DNA of 64,000 bases, taken from positions 372,001-436,000 of the forward strand of contig JAHDYR010000011.1 in the NCBI GenBank assembly GCA_019828565.1. Direction: 5' to 3'. This DNA comes from Carpediemonas membranifera. Its lineage: Eukaryota; Fornicata. The notes beneath the pieces were generated by a model. That model was given only the letters and a program-made list of their open reading frames with translations, did not search any database and had not been told where the DNA came from. Both the position numbers and the translations under genes were made by a program. Each line of letters opens with the position of its first letter. Position 1 is the stretch's first letter. Shown one piece after another: positions 35,307-45,689 of the stretch.

Positions 35307-35802
35307 TGTAGACGAAGCTGGAACAGAGCTCACCAAGCTTGGAAAACGCTTAGCTACGACCGAAGAGTGGCAAAAAGTCCGAAGAGCAGCCGATTCCATC
35401 CTCGCCAAGTGCAACAACACCACAGTGATCTTCTCGAGGGATAACGCCGCCAACTTCAAGGTATCAAGCCCGCCACCGGCTAGATCCTTGCTGTTCGAGC
35501 TAGTTGCCAGCACTCTCAAGGCCGCAGGTCACCAAAGCCTCACAGGGCCTGGGATCAGGACAAGGTTCGGCCAGCAGAGCGCCGCCTGGCTCCTCAAGGC
35601 AGGCGGCCAAGCCACAGCCGGCTCAGCGAAAGCGCCAGGTGCGGACAGAGCCCACAACAACGTCAACAACAAGTGGGCGGCCCTAGGTCGGGCCTGGGAG
35701 GATGCCCCCGTCCCCCTTAGCCCCAGACCCCCAGCAGGAAGCTTCCCCCCCTTGACGGACAGGCCGTCAAGCCCTGGGAAGGTGGCATGTTCTCCGCGAT
35801 AG
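35290..35802 (+). CDS. Multi-ORF element, P2, hypothetical protein
   Basis: 170 residues from ATG 35290. An N-terminal helical part (ELTKLGKRLATTEEWQKVRR) is followed by a mixed region with RDNAANFKV and a Pro-rich tail. No family recognised. The ATG is 14 nt before the P1 stop; its own stop overlaps P3 by 16 nt. Confidence 0.55.
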   Translation: MGRGNDVDEAGTELTKLGKRLATTEEWQKVRRAADSILAKCNNTTVIFSRDNAANFKVSSPPPARSLLFELVASTLKAAGHQSLTGPGIRTRFGQQSAAWLLKAGGQATAGSAKAPGADRAHNNVNNKWAALGRAWEDAPVPLSPRPPAGSFPPLTDRPSSPGKVACSPR

Positions 35803-36866
35803 CTGTCTACAGCAGGACCGATGGGGTGACCAGACCTGTGTTGGTTAGCAGGACACCCACGGATTCAGCCCTCAACATTGCCGGCGACGAGCTAGCGCGC
35901 AGTGAGGCCGAAGACTTAGTGCTTCGCTGGACGGTTCCGGGCTTCAAAGAGCTGTGGGCCGCATGGGATACTACTACCCGGCCAATGCCGGCCCCTGAGT
36001 TCATCCACCCGGACCTCTGCGACGCTTCCACCCTCGTTAGCAGGATCGCAAACATCTGGATGGCGGACCAGGGTACCAAGCTGCTCGCCACCGAATCCAC
36101 AGGGGACGGCCCGCCCAAGGGCAACGAGCAAACCGACAACCCACCCCACGAGGGCAACCCGGTCACCCCCCACCGAATAATGGCAGAGCAAGTGCAGGTG
36201 ATAGCCCGCCCAACGGCGGCCCAAGGACGGACCCACCCACCAGGGGGCAACCTGGGCGTTGCCCCGCACAACGGCGGCGACCCGACCACTGGCCAACCCA
36301 ACATGGGCGATCCAGTCGCCCCCTCGTTCATTGGGGGCGAAGCAGGTTGGAACCCAACTAGCGGGGGGAACCCCGCCACCATGCCCAGCGGCGAAAGTGC
36401 GGGCTCGGAGACCGGGGGTACCCAAGATGGCCCCCGGCCCAACGCCGACGACTCGGCCAGAAGAGTCCCTGGCAGTGATAGTGACGTCAACCCGCCAAGG
36501 GGTAGAGAACTGTCAGCCAACAGCAGACTCCCCCCGTCCTGCCCGCTCACCAACCCGCAGGGCAAGAGGATGCTGATCGGGTGCATTGACTTCGAAGCGT
36601 CCAAACCCGCATCCAAGGCGGGGGATGAGGCCGTCATATGCGAAGGGGCGGTCATAGTCTTTGACCCCGCCAACGGGAATATCGTCGCCAGTCTGCACGG
36701 GATGTTAGGCGAAGATATTCGGGTGGCCGACCTCGACCAGGCTCTGATGAGCTCAAGAATTCTCCACGGTTGCCCCCCAGCCACCTTCGTCGACATCACC
36801 ACTGGGCAGGCCCCCAGGGATTCGAAAGCACATTCCCAAACAGCACCACATGGTGCGCGGAAATGA
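35787..36866 (+). CDS. Multi-ORF element, P3, possible DEDD-type exonuclease N-terminal half
   Basis: 359 residues from ATG 35787. A globular N-terminus is followed by a long Gly/Asn/Pro-rich low-complexity stretch (about residues 110-250). Then comes a segment GCIDFEASKP...VICEGAVIVFDPANGNIVA that resembles motif I (Asp-x-Glu) of DEDD 3'-5' exonucleases. The later motifs would have to lie in P4 (HHNAFIHLTAKGVEAERSVL), in another frame. The stop overlaps the P4 ATG as ATGA. The nuclease reading is tentative. Confidence 0.5.
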   Translation: MFSAIAVYSRTDGVTRPVLVSRTPTDSALNIAGDELARSEAEDLVLRWTVPGFKELWAAWDTTTRPMPAPEFIHPDLCDASTLVSRIANIWMADQGTKLLATESTGDGPPKGNEQTDNPPHEGNPVTPHRIMAEQVQVIARPTAAQGRTHPPGGNLGVAPHNGGDPTTGQPNMGDPVAPSFIGGEAGWNPTSGGNPATMPSGESAGSETGGTQDGPRPNADDSARRVPGSDSDVNPPRGRELSANSRLPPSCPLTNPQGKRMLIGCIDFEASKPASKAGDEAVICEGAVIVFDPANGNIVASLHGMLGEDIRVADLDQALMSSRILHGCPPATFVDITTGQAPRDSKAHSQTAPHGARK

Positions 36867-37294
36867 TCGATGCCCTCCGGCGTCTCGAAGGACACCATAA
36901 CGCGTTCATCCACCTGACTGCCAAAGGGGTGGAAGCTGAACGAAGTGTCCTCACGAGCGCCAAATACGTACCGGATTCCACGGCCAGGGCATGGGTAGCC
37001 ACCCACCTAATCGATGAAGCCGGCCTAGATGCGGTGTACCCCCGTCTCAATAGCACCCTCACCCTCTTCTACCCCCCCTCCCAGGAGGACCGCCCGGTCC
37101 GAGAGAACCTCCCACAGGAGGACCAGAAGGCAGCCGAGCAGGCCAAGGTCTGGACCCGCGACCAGCAAAGGAGAAGGGAACCCAAGGGGCTGTGCCCCTA
37201 TCACAGAAAACGCACCAGCCTACTGTCACTGTGCGCTTGCGGATGTATCGCTCTTCTACACAAGACTCTCCCTGGCCATCCACATGCTGTATAA
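36863..37294 (+). CDS. Multi-ORF element, P4, possible exonuclease second half
   Basis: 143 residues from ATG 36863, whose ATG overlaps the P3 stop in the tetranucleotide ATGA. The same frame is open further upstream (to 36770), so P3 and P4 could also be one protein split by a frameshift at the AAATGA. It contains HHNAFIHLTAKGVEAE and a Cys/His cluster (CPYHRKR...CACGC) near the end. Confidence 0.5.
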   Translation: MIDALRRLEGHHNAFIHLTAKGVEAERSVLTSAKYVPDSTARAWVATHLIDEAGLDAVYPRLNSTLTLFYPPSQEDRPVRENLPQEDQKAAEQAKVWTRDQQRRREPKGLCPYHRKRTSLLSLCACGCIALLHKTLPGHPHAV

Positions 37295-38567
37295 CCCGTG
37301 GACCTGGGCTGATGTGGGAGCGGAACTAATCGCACGAGGAGGGAAAGTGACGGGGGCACAAAGCCCCATCATTAGAGTAGGACACGGGGTCCCAGACCTG
37401 GCTGTAGAGATCAACCGCCATAGAGGGCGAGAGGTCATCACACCCCTGGGGCAACTACAGCACGTGATCTTTACCACCAAGCCGCGTCCGAAGGAAATCC
37501 ACATGGCCAAAACGACCGCGCAAGAGTTCAGCACAGGAAAAGGAATCCTAAGGGTCCTTGAAAGGAGGGGCGTAGCCGTTCTCAGCCCGGACTCCTGCCC
37601 AAGCACGAGACCCCTGGTCGTGGAGCTCCTATCCGAGTGGAACGGTAGGCGCCGCGTAGCAAGGGAGAAGGGCTACTGGCCAGACTTCTATGGCAACCGT
37701 ACCACCCTGGACCCCAGGGTCATGGAGCAACTCCCGGTCAAACTCCACCCCGAGCTCCTGACCCTATCCCAGGCAGCCTCGCTGGTCCCGCTCCATAAGC
37801 ATGACATGATGCATGGGGGCTCAGCCCAGCAGCTGAGACACCGGCTCACCCACTGCCTGGTGAACATCGGCGATAGAGCACCAGCGGGCGTCCCGAAACT
37901 CATCGTAAGCGCGGAACTCCGGCGCCAAGATAGAGGGCCCAGGCATTATGTCAACTTCTTCCCCTCGGTTCTTCCCCTAGACTGGGGCATCCGCACAGTA
38001 GAACAAGGAGGGGAGCCTGGAAGACGCCGCCCGAGCGCCTTGGGCGAACCCCAATACGACGGCACCCTGGCCCTGGGATGCAGTCCCATGATGAGACTAC
38101 CCCCCATCCGCCTGTGGGACTTCCCGTACACCCAGAACAACGACGGGCACAGGTCGCAGCGAGAGCAAAAAGAGGCTGTGACCGCGGCAAGGGCCGCGCT
38201 TAGAGCCTGCCTCGAAGAGCACCGGGAGAGGCTCACCAACGAGATTCACCAAGGCATGGAGTGGCCGGCCCTAGGGCTGCTTGAGGGCCCGCTCACCGAG
38301 AACCGACAGGTCCCCACCCCGAACCCATCTCAAAGGAAGGTGAACGCCACCCCCTCCCCCAGCAGGCTCCAAGGGGAAACAAACCCCACCCCCAACCCGC
38401 GCCAGGTAACCCCCGCCCACCCCACCCCAAGGGCAATCATCACCCCTAATGCGCACCAGGTAAGCCCTGCTTACCCCACTCCCAGAGGAATGAACCCCCC
38501 CACCCGGCCCCGGGACAGGCGATCCTCACGCCTCACAAAGAGGCCAACCCCCCGGCGATGCCTCTGA
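37284..38567 (+). CDS. Multi-ORF element, P5, hypothetical protein with Pro-rich repeat tail
   Basis: 427 residues from ATG 37284, which lies 11 nt inside the P4 end. Residues 1-330 look globular (WTWADVGAELIARGG, PDLAVEINRHRG, HYVNFFPSVLPLDWG) but match no family I know. The tail has imperfect repeats such as QVTPAHPTPR and QVSPAYPTPR. It is the largest product of the series. Its stop overlaps P6 by 10 nt. Confidence 0.55.
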   Translation: MLYNPWTWADVGAELIARGGKVTGAQSPIIRVGHGVPDLAVEINRHRGREVITPLGQLQHVIFTTKPRPKEIHMAKTTAQEFSTGKGILRVLERRGVAVLSPDSCPSTRPLVVELLSEWNGRRRVAREKGYWPDFYGNRTTLDPRVMEQLPVKLHPELLTLSQAASLVPLHKHDMMHGGSAQQLRHRLTHCLVNIGDRAPAGVPKLIVSAELRRQDRGPRHYVNFFPSVLPLDWGIRTVEQGGEPGRRRPSALGEPQYDGTLALGCSPMMRLPPIRLWDFPYTQNNDGHRSQREQKEAVTAARAALRACLEEHRERLTNEIHQGMEWPALGLLEGPLTENRQVPTPNPSQRKVNATPSPSRLQGETNPTPNPRQVTPAHPTPRAIITPNAHQVSPAYPTPRGMNPPTRPRDRRSSRLTKRPTPRRCL

Positions 38568-38939
38568 GCCAGGCTTTCGAGCACCGGCCCCCGCCGGGCG
38601 GCCCCGAAGGGAAGAGGCCCCCAAACCCAAGACTGGGCACGGTCGATCAGATGGGTGCCTACATCCAAGCCCTCTTCCAAGCGGAGGTGGAGCGAAGAGC
38701 TGAAGAAGAGCGGCAGCGGATCATGAGCCATTACGAAGAGGAAGTCTCCCGGCTGAACAACGAGGTTACCCACCTCCAAGGCCAGCTGGCCAAGGAAAGG
38801 GAAGCCCTAGCAAGAGGAGCGAGCGAGCGCCAGCGCCTCCAGCGCATCGCCGAGAAATCGGAGGCCTTCAAAAGAGCCAGCCTCAGGCTCCGTGAAACAA
38901 ACAGAGTCCTCGAGGCCAGGCTTGAGGAGGCGCTTCATA
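38558..38939 (+). CDS. Multi-ORF element, P6, coiled-coil protein, 5' part (gene interrupted by TIR element)
   Basis: First 127 codons of P6. From about residue 30 it is a long charged coiled coil (QALFQAEVERRAEEERQR, RLNNEVTHLQGQLAKE). The gene is interrupted at the target duplication CATA by the large TIR element; the remaining 31 codons lie at 63137-63231. Together they give 158 residues in one uninterrupted frame, which also proves the insertion boundary. ATG 38558 lies 10 nt before the P5 stop. Confidence 0.75.
38936..38939 (+). other. Target site duplication, left copy (CATA)
   Basis: The right copy at 63133-63136 is CATG. Four bases with one difference, or a perfect 3-bp CAT duplication plus one extra base. 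The reading frame of P6 supports removal of exactly one 4-bp copy. Confidence 0.7.
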
Positions 38940-39010
38940 CTGTCAACATCCCTAGATTATCTTTGCTAAACCCTAGATTATCTTCGACCTCAAAAAGCTA
39001 GATAATCTAC
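38940..39010 (+). repeat. Left terminal inverted repeat (71 bp)
   Basis: Starts CTGTCAACATCC. Reverse complement of 63062-63132 with one mismatch. It contains the short motif TAGATTATC twice in direct orientation and once inverted (GATAATCTA), a pattern expected for transposase binding sites. Confidence 0.95.
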
Positions 39011-39846
39011 GGTTGCAAGAAAAAATGAACTCGACGATGAGCCGGAGCTGGATCTTCAAAGTGGTATGGTAGTACTTGGCTATACCTAAGCAATACGCAT
39101 GCGCAGTATCAAACTTTAAATCCTGCTAGAAAAAAGTAACATAGGGACAAATTGGAATTGAGAGTTGAGACTCAAAAAACGGGCAGGGGGGAGGAAATGG
39201 TCCATAAGTACGCCTTATGGGTCGCTTCCTCCCCTCTGCCCCTTTTTATCGCAAAATCGATTTGCCGGATTTGACACATGTTTGATGTGATCAAAATGGA
39301 TTTGATAGACATGAGTCCAGATCATGCAGTTGGCCATCCTGAAGCGCTAGGGCGGTCTGCAGACCGCAGCAATGCCTCTGCTGAATGCCCTTCGCCTGAC
39401 GGACAGGACGCGCGTTGACTCTAAAGGACTGCATGTTTCGGCATTAAAAAGAAGGTGTGGAATACAACGGAGTCATCGCCGAACCGCTCCGACCAAGTCG
39501 GTTATTAGGACATCGCGTTCAGACGCCCTCTGCAATTACCAAGTCAATAGATGGGAGTCGACCTGATCAGCACGTCATTTGGGGCCTCAGGTGACCCTAT
39601 AGCTGAGTTTGGCTGGGCTCTGCTGCGGCCATGGGCCGCTAGCGCGCTGCTTGGCTCTTTTCTCCTCGTAAGGCGGCCGTAGAGGTCTGATCTGAGCCTC
39701 GTTATAATAGTCTGCCCGAGTAGAGGCCAGCCATACCATAAATGCCCCCCATTCCCCCCTCCCGGTCGCTCATACCTCCAAAATGGCCTATATTCCCTGT
39801 ATGAAGCTTAATAAGGGCGGATTTCCCATAAGTCGTGGCATAGAGG
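39011..39846. other. Non-coding left subterminal region of TIR element
   Basis: No gene seen. A long imperfect hairpin lies at about 39181-39242: arms GGGCAGGGGGGAGGAA and TTCCTCCCCTCTGCCC, with inner CCATAAG/CTTATGG. Such GC-rich hairpins near the ends may serve transposition or transcription termination; function unknown. Confidence 0.5.
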
Positions 39847-40079
39847 TGTAAACATATCCATTGACTCTGAATCTTTTATTTCTCCATCTGCGAGTTAAGC
39901 CAGGCCACTGCCTTTCCCGTCAAATATACCTTACGTGTGTCGTGCGCCTTCTTTGTTGCTCTTGCGGCTGAAGCATCAACAGTGGCCTGCTTCAACAAAT
40001 CTCGGCAGCTAGACTTCGGCGTCTTGGTGCCACGCCGCGTGCAGGCCCACTCTCTATCGTCCACGGACTCACCACACAC
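39847..40079 (-). repeat. About 235-bp repeat, copy 1 (3' end of E1)
   Basis: Nearly identical to about 41080-41314. It encodes the C-terminal Cys-rich segment of E1 (CGESVDDREWACTRRGTKTP). The second copy is a detached duplicate without the rest of the gene. Confidence 0.85.
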
Positions 40080-40806
40080 AACGCATGACCCTGCGAATAC
40101 GGTCGGTGGCTTTCTCCTTCAGCTTCTGTCGAAGCAGATCGCACATCGCGGTCTTGACGACGCGTCGAGACAATTCATGCGTGCGCAGGGTACTAACAGG
40201 CTCAACCAACAGCTCTGTCTGAGTAGACGCCTCCTCTAGGTCTCGCACAGTCTGAGTCTCTGCATGCTCACCCTGTGGCGAAAACTGCTGGCATTTTCCC
40301 ACCATCCTCGGCTTATCAGGATCAGGACCCAGCGCAGTCATGTAAACAGGTACCTCAACCCGCTTCTCGACTATCCTGACAGGCTGGGAGTCCCTGCGGG
40401 AAGGGACTTGCGGGTGAACTCGCGTCCTGGTCGGCCCCCCGTTCGCCTCGTTGTGCAGAGCCTCCATGAAGGCATTGAAGCCGTCATCACGGCCCACCTT
40501 CTGCGTCACAAACGACATGACGCATGTGACCGACATCTCAAAGGATGCAAAATCGGCAGCACTGGAAACATCGCGATTGTGGCAGATTGAGTTTCGAGCT
40601 GCCAACAGCTCGCGTATATGTCTCTTATCAGCGTGGTGAAGATCAGGAACACGATGTAGGATCGCTTGCAAAAGCATAGCCGGATCCATCTCGCCACCGT
40701 CACCACGGTACCTCGCGATGTACTCCTGCAGCTTCGGAATCATCCTCAGTAGCGCTTCAAACATCATGCTGGCGTATCCTGCTGAATCCTTCACCCCAGA
40801 GCTCAT
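39876..40806 (-). CDS. E1, hypothetical protein with C-terminal Cys-rich module (one frameshift)
   Basis: From ATG 40806, 245 codons: a helical N-terminal domain (MIPKLQEYIARYRGDGGEMD, LLAARNSICHNRDV), a linker, then a basic C-terminal helix. Near 40,075 a TG-repeat shifts the frame; read on in the next frame, it yields CGESVDDREWACTRRG...SCRDLL and ends at 39876. The CxxC...C...C spacing looks like a small zinc-binding module. Total about 310 residues. Family unknown. The shift may be a base error. Confidence 0.6.
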
Positions 40807-41079
40807 ATCGGTTTCTTCAGAACGAAATTCTAAAGAAATGTTCGGTGGTAAGTGAGATCACTGCGCATCTAGAGACAGCAGAAACGTAACCTACAGCCCA
40901 TATTGATGTGGGCTGGTCTTATCCGGATGTCCAAGGACCTTGATTCGCTCTGGGGTAGTCCCCCATGACCGTCAGGCACGCGAACCGCATCCTGCACGAA
41001 GCGGGGATGCAGAGTCTGAAAAAGACCCATCTCTCTGTCCGATCTGGATACCCCTGACGATAGATGGAATGAATGAAGC

Positions 41080-41314
41080 TGTAAACATATCCATTGACTC
41101 TGAATCTTTTTATTTCTCCATCTGCGAGTTAAGCCAGGCCACTGCCTTTCCCGTCAGATATACCTTACGTGTGTCGTGCACCTTCTTTGTTGCTCTTGCG
41201 GCTGAAGCATCAACAGTGGCCTGCTTCAACAAATCTCGGCAGCTAGACTTCGGCGTCTTGGTGCCACGCCGCGTGCAGGCCCACTCTCTATCGTCCACGG
41301 ACCCACCGCACACG
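41080..41314 (-). repeat. About 235-bp repeat, copy 2 (detached E1 3' end)
   Basis: Duplicate of the E1 3' end, open from 41322 to 41110 but lacking the rest of the gene. It lies between E1 and E2. Confidence 0.85.
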
Positions 41315-41350
41315 GCATTCATGATTCCAAGGTCTAATTATTTACTCGAT

Positions 41351-42880
41351 TTATTCCGGCACCTCGTTGAGCAGGAAATAGTGCACTTTCAGGCGAGCAT
41401 ATCTCACTCTAGACACGCTGCACTTGACCACCTTAGCCACGCCATCGCAGTCACCCACAACATCATACCACTGCCCTTCTGTGTCGCATAATGCGTACAC
41501 ACGCTCATATGTCTGATAGACAGCTGTTGCCTCAAAGGGCATATCTAGCGTACAATCGTCCTCGCAAATATGGGTGCAACCAGGAGACACCCAAATCAGC
41601 CGCCAGGGGAAAAACAACACCGCCTTTACATTCAAAGGGAATGCAATCGGCGTTGCTGTGAGGCATTTCTCGCGCTGCTGGTATTCAGGCAGTAGGCCAG
41701 ACTGGGCGATATGTTGGGGAACCACACCGGCGAACAGGAGTTGACTGCCGCTGAGGAAGACGTTGCAGCGACAGTCTGCCATGAGCTGGTCGACCCTGAA
41801 CGGCAGCTTTTCGAAGCCCCGTATACATCTATCGCGTCCAAGTCCCAGCTTATAGTGGCGGTTGAAATCGCTGATTACCTGCTGATCGCCCGCGGAGAGG
41901 ATAACTGTCCCCCCTCCATACATGATCCGATCAGGGGATGAAGCCAGTGGGCACAGCGACTGGGTGGAAGACGTATCTTCTCAGATCGTCATGAACTGTG
42001 AAGCATGCACCGTTTCCAGCCATGACAGTACCGACTGGGGTGAGGATGAACCTGCGACAAGCCTGCTCCGACACATCGATCACCATCCTGTTCTTCTCCC
42101 AGGGGGGCAGACTGGCCTCGAGCTCGGCGATATTAGGGCAGCTGGTGAAGGTGAGGCGGGTCGCATTCCAGTGCCAGTCCAAGCTCCATGCCCACAGACC
42201 CTTAGGTGTCCTGGTAAGATGGCTGAAATTGCAACTGTAGACCTCGAGGGCCCTGGGCATCCTGGCTCTAATGAAGATGGCGAGGTTGTCTGGACGAAGC
42301 ATGAATAGACGGCCCATGTACATGCGGTGATGGTAGTGTGTGTTGCCATTTGAGAATTGGTAGTACTCGCCGTCCTTCTCGGCGACGTTCAGTGTGAAGA
42401 AGAACTTGCGGCAGAGGAACCAGAGACACTTGCCCTCGGGGGCGAGAGCATTTCGGATGAGGTCCTGGAGGTCTGGGTTGGCCCCTCCACCCATAAGACA
42501 CGCCCACACCGCGCCCTGGTTCAGTGTGCGCATGGCTGCCGGGAGCTCATCGCCAGGCGAGAGCTCGACGTTCATGGACAGCGGGGGTCCGTCTGCGAGG
42601 ATCGAGCGGGCGTGATCTAGGAGGACTTGTGCGGTTGGTTCAAGCGGGGGATCTTGGAGAGCGTGGCGAGGAGGGATTCGAGAGAAGGGGCGCTCGCTGG
42701 TGCAGTAGTGCTCTCTGCGTTGTGGAACGAGGGCATCTCCTCGCCAAAATGCCTGGTGTAGGCGCATTGGAGCAAGGATGGTACGTCCCCGGAGATACGG
42801 GCTGCTACAACTAGCGAGGCGCGGAATACGGAGATAAGGGCTTCTTTGATGGCTGATGGGGAGGAACTAGCACTGCTCAT
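41351..42880 (-). CDS. E2, hypothetical protein (frameshifted, about 510 residues)
   Basis: From ATG 42880. Three collinear frames (42880-42617, 42767-41931, 41923-41351) read as one protein. The N-terminus has an Ala/Ser-rich helix. The middle has a β-rich region with many aromatics (WFLCRKFFFTLNVAEKDGEY, YQFSNGNTHYHHRMYMGRLF). The C-terminal part has Cys pairs (CTHICEDDC) and SPGCTH. A stop followed 8 nt later by an ATG (41923) would also allow two separate proteins. I recognise no family. Confidence 0.5.
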
Positions 42881-43262
42881 CGATTCCAGCGCTCAGTTCG
42901 GTGGCGACTTGTTCTCGTTCTTAAACTGCTCAATGAGAAAGGATGACAGCAGAAACGACGTCCTGGAGGACGTCCTGGTGTTGGGAGGGGGTGTTCTTGA
43001 GCACGTGATAGTGGACGGCCTTGTTGGTGGGCGCGGCCCATGAGAAGCACCAGCGCAAGTAAAGCATTTTTGCAATATATTACTTGCGTTTGCGCTGTCG
43101 TTCTCCGGGCGCACTTCCCCGGCCGCTCTTTTGACACGGACATTGCCGTGGGGCCTCCTCCTCGTAGCTGTTTCCTCCCCGGGTTCTGTAAATGGTGTGT
43201 TTTGATTCATCTGTCCCTTTGTTTGTCTCGGCGTTGAACTTTGAAAGCAATAAATGGCTACG

Positions 43263-43503
43263 ATCAAGATATTATTGTCCAATGAGGCTCTTTACATCGC
43301 CTTCTAGCTCGATATTGATGTTGTTAGTGATTTTCTAGAGTACAGCACCAGTTTCGGTAATAGGGGGACAGACGAGCGCAAACAACTACATGGCTCCGAA
43401 CTACACGCGTCTTGGCGTTGATATTGGTTATTAAATGGACTGTTCGTAACATATTGAGGGATTTCGTCATTGTACTCGAATGCACAAGTGTGCAGTTTAT
43501 GCA
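43263..43503 (+). repeat. About 240-bp internal repeat R1
   Basis: Also at 46541-46782 (R2), 51077-51320 (R3, in the duplicated contig end) and inverted at about 57793-57990 (R4). It ends with the near palindrome TGCACAAGTGTGCA. It lies between genes, so it may be a shared promoter or untranslated segment, or a small inserted repeat. Confidence 0.85.
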
Positions 43504-43583
43504 TCTGCCGGAATCTCATTTAAGGGAGATAACAGCGTCCTAAACAACAGGGATCTGTCAGTCATTATCAAACTTTACTTCTC

Positions 43584-44787
43584 TCACTCAGCCTCGTTGT
43601 CCCGCTTCTCCGGAGTAACCAATTGAGCCTTCCTTGTGCCGGGACGGGTGACACCAAAGACTCGGAAGAGTAAGTCGCTCGTCTGCTCCAAACCCTGGCT
43701 TTCCTCAAGCCTCAGAATGTTGTGCCGGATCTTATCTCGGTCCTGGTCTTGAAGATGCCCGAGCTCAGCGTTCAGCCTGTTATCAAAGGCTTGGCTGAAG
43801 ATGAGCACGGAATGGGCCAGGGTTAGGGGCACAGCTTGGTGACTGGCGAGCTCGCGGAACTCCTTTGGCCAGAGAATGGCGTACTTGATCATTTTGGCGT
43901 ACTTACGCCGCACATTGTGGGTCTTGATGGAACTCATCTCGTGGATGCGCTTGTAGATGCCATCACAGTAGGTGTTCTTGCCAACGCGCCCAGCCAGTAC
44001 ATCGGCACGTAAACGTTCGGCTGCGGCGTCAAGACGGGCGACCCTACCCTCATCGTCGACGGGCATCGCTCCACGCTTCCCTGCGATCGTGTACAGCTCC
44101 AGCTGCCAAGCAATCATGATCCGCAGCATCATCTCGCGTGTTGCACCAGACGTCATTGTCTCTAGCATGAGTTCCAGGCGGTGTTCATCCATGTAGCCAG
44201 ACTGAATGACAGTAAGCGTCGTCATAGCACTGGATACTGGCGCGATAATGCCGCCATACCAAGGCTCCTCCCTTGAGCACCGCGGTAACATCGAATGTCT
44301 CAAGGGTGAGATCAATCTTGGGCTTCTTCTTCTTGTCCTTCTTGCTCGCCGAAGGCTGCCCCTCACCCTCACCTGATGCTTCTTCGCCAGCCTTGCCCAC
44401 ACCCTCGGCCGATGCCTGTCCCTCCCTGGTGATAGAACCATCTACTTGGCAGCTCCGACGTGCGAAGCGCCTCGTAGACGGGATTGCTGCTTCTTGTACG
44501 TTCTCTGCAGCCACCACAACATCGCTTGTGCTCTCAAGAGGCTTTTGCTTGCGCTCTGTCAGCATCTCGACGACGTTCTCGTGAACACGGTGCTTCAGAA
44601 CATCAACAACGCCTTCAGTGCGATACTTAGGCTCAATGCTGAAGTAACAAATCAATGCATGCACGATCTGGCGCTTTGATCCTTCCATCTCTTCGTCTCT
44701 TTCGTTCATTCGGAAACCGTTAAATAAACCATGGAATGGGTGGAACATGCGAGTGATCCAGACCTCAAGCGTGTCTACACACGGCAT
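43584..44787 (-). CDS. E3, hypothetical protein (one frameshift, about 400 residues)
   Basis: From ATG 44787. The first frame runs to about 44,270: a compact N-terminal domain followed by an acidic/basic linker ending in a lysine-rich stretch (SASKKDKKKKPK). The second frame continues to 43584 with a helical domain (LETMTSGATREMMLRIMIAW, AAAERLRADVLAGRVG) and a charged tail. The lysine cluster could act as a nuclear localisation signal. No family recognised. It is divergent from the SET gene, with 67 bp between the start codons. Confidence 0.55.
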
Positions 44788-44854
44788 CTTGCTTCATAAA
44801 TGACTGTTTATTGCCCAAATTTTGTGTTGCGGCGTGACCGAATCGAACGAGAAC

Positions 44855-45514
44855 ATGAAGCTCACCAACAAGGCAGATACTGTGATTACGGCGGAGGAAT
44901 ACCAGCAATACTACTCCTCTGATGACTTTGAGTCATTTGTTGCGGCCTGTGATGAAGCAGGCATTCGTTCTGCCCACAGCACCACGTTCTCCGTCGCAGT
45001 GGACAAGAATGGCTTCAACAGCGAGCTAGATCTGGCCATGGTGCCTCAGCATGCGCTTATGGGGCCGACAGTGGGCGATGGTATCCTTACCAACAAGAGC
45101 ATCCCCAACGACGCAGTCATTGGCATATACTGCGGCAAGATCATCCCCGAGCCCGAACCTGGTGCAGTCACGACCTACGTGACGAGGCTCAAGAAGCCTA
45201 ACAACTTTGCTGTTGACTCGGCCGGCCTCACGTTCGGCTGTCACAAGATCAACGATGGTGCTGCTTTCTACAACGTCGTACCGGGGACGGCCTACGTTAA
45301 TGTGCAGGTGGGGGACCAGAAGAAGCGTCTTCCCGTCATTCTTTACTTGGCGGATCGCGCTATTGCCAAGTTCGAGTACCTCTCGATCGAGTATGGCGAG
45401 CAGTACTGGCGTGGACGCAAGCCCATGGCCCTCTACCCCTTCTGTCTGGAGAAGATGCTTGCTGAGGCTGAGTATGAGGAGATCAACGATGTCTTAGACG
45501 CCGTTCTCTCCTAA
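44855..45514 (+). CDS. E4, SET-domain protein (putative lysine methyltransferase)
   Basis: 219 residues from ATG 44855, intact in this copy. SET features in order: GPTVGDGILTNKSIPNDAVI (N-flanking loop), IGIYCGKIIP (the usual Y-x-G), FAVDSAGLTFGCHKINDGAA (position of the N-H-S pseudoknot, here with altered residues), and FEYLSIEYGEQYWRGR (the E-x-x-x-x-Y-G end motif). SET enzymes methylate lysines of histones or other proteins. No pre- or post-SET Cys clusters are present, as in compact viral-type SET proteins. The altered pseudoknot motif means activity is not certain. Confidence 0.82.
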   Translation: MKLTNKADTVITAEEYQQYYSSDDFESFVAACDEAGIRSAHSTTFSVAVDKNGFNSELDLAMVPQHALMGPTVGDGILTNKSIPNDAVIGIYCGKIIPEPEPGAVTTYVTRLKKPNNFAVDSAGLTFGCHKINDGAAFYNVVPGTAYVNVQVGDQKKRLPVILYLADRAIAKFEYLSIEYGEQYWRGRKPMALYPFCLEKMLAEAEYEEINDVLDAVLS

Positions 45515-45689
45515 CCTAAATTGAGATCCCAACAATTCATTGCTTTCAAAAAGTTCAAGGGTCCTTCTACCTGGCCCATCATCACTGGGATCCTCGTGCT
45601 TGGCGCCCACATCCCCGATGTCACCCAAAAAGATCTAGAATTTTCCGAAAATCGGCTTCCGACAATTTTCATTGATCCCCTGACGCTCG

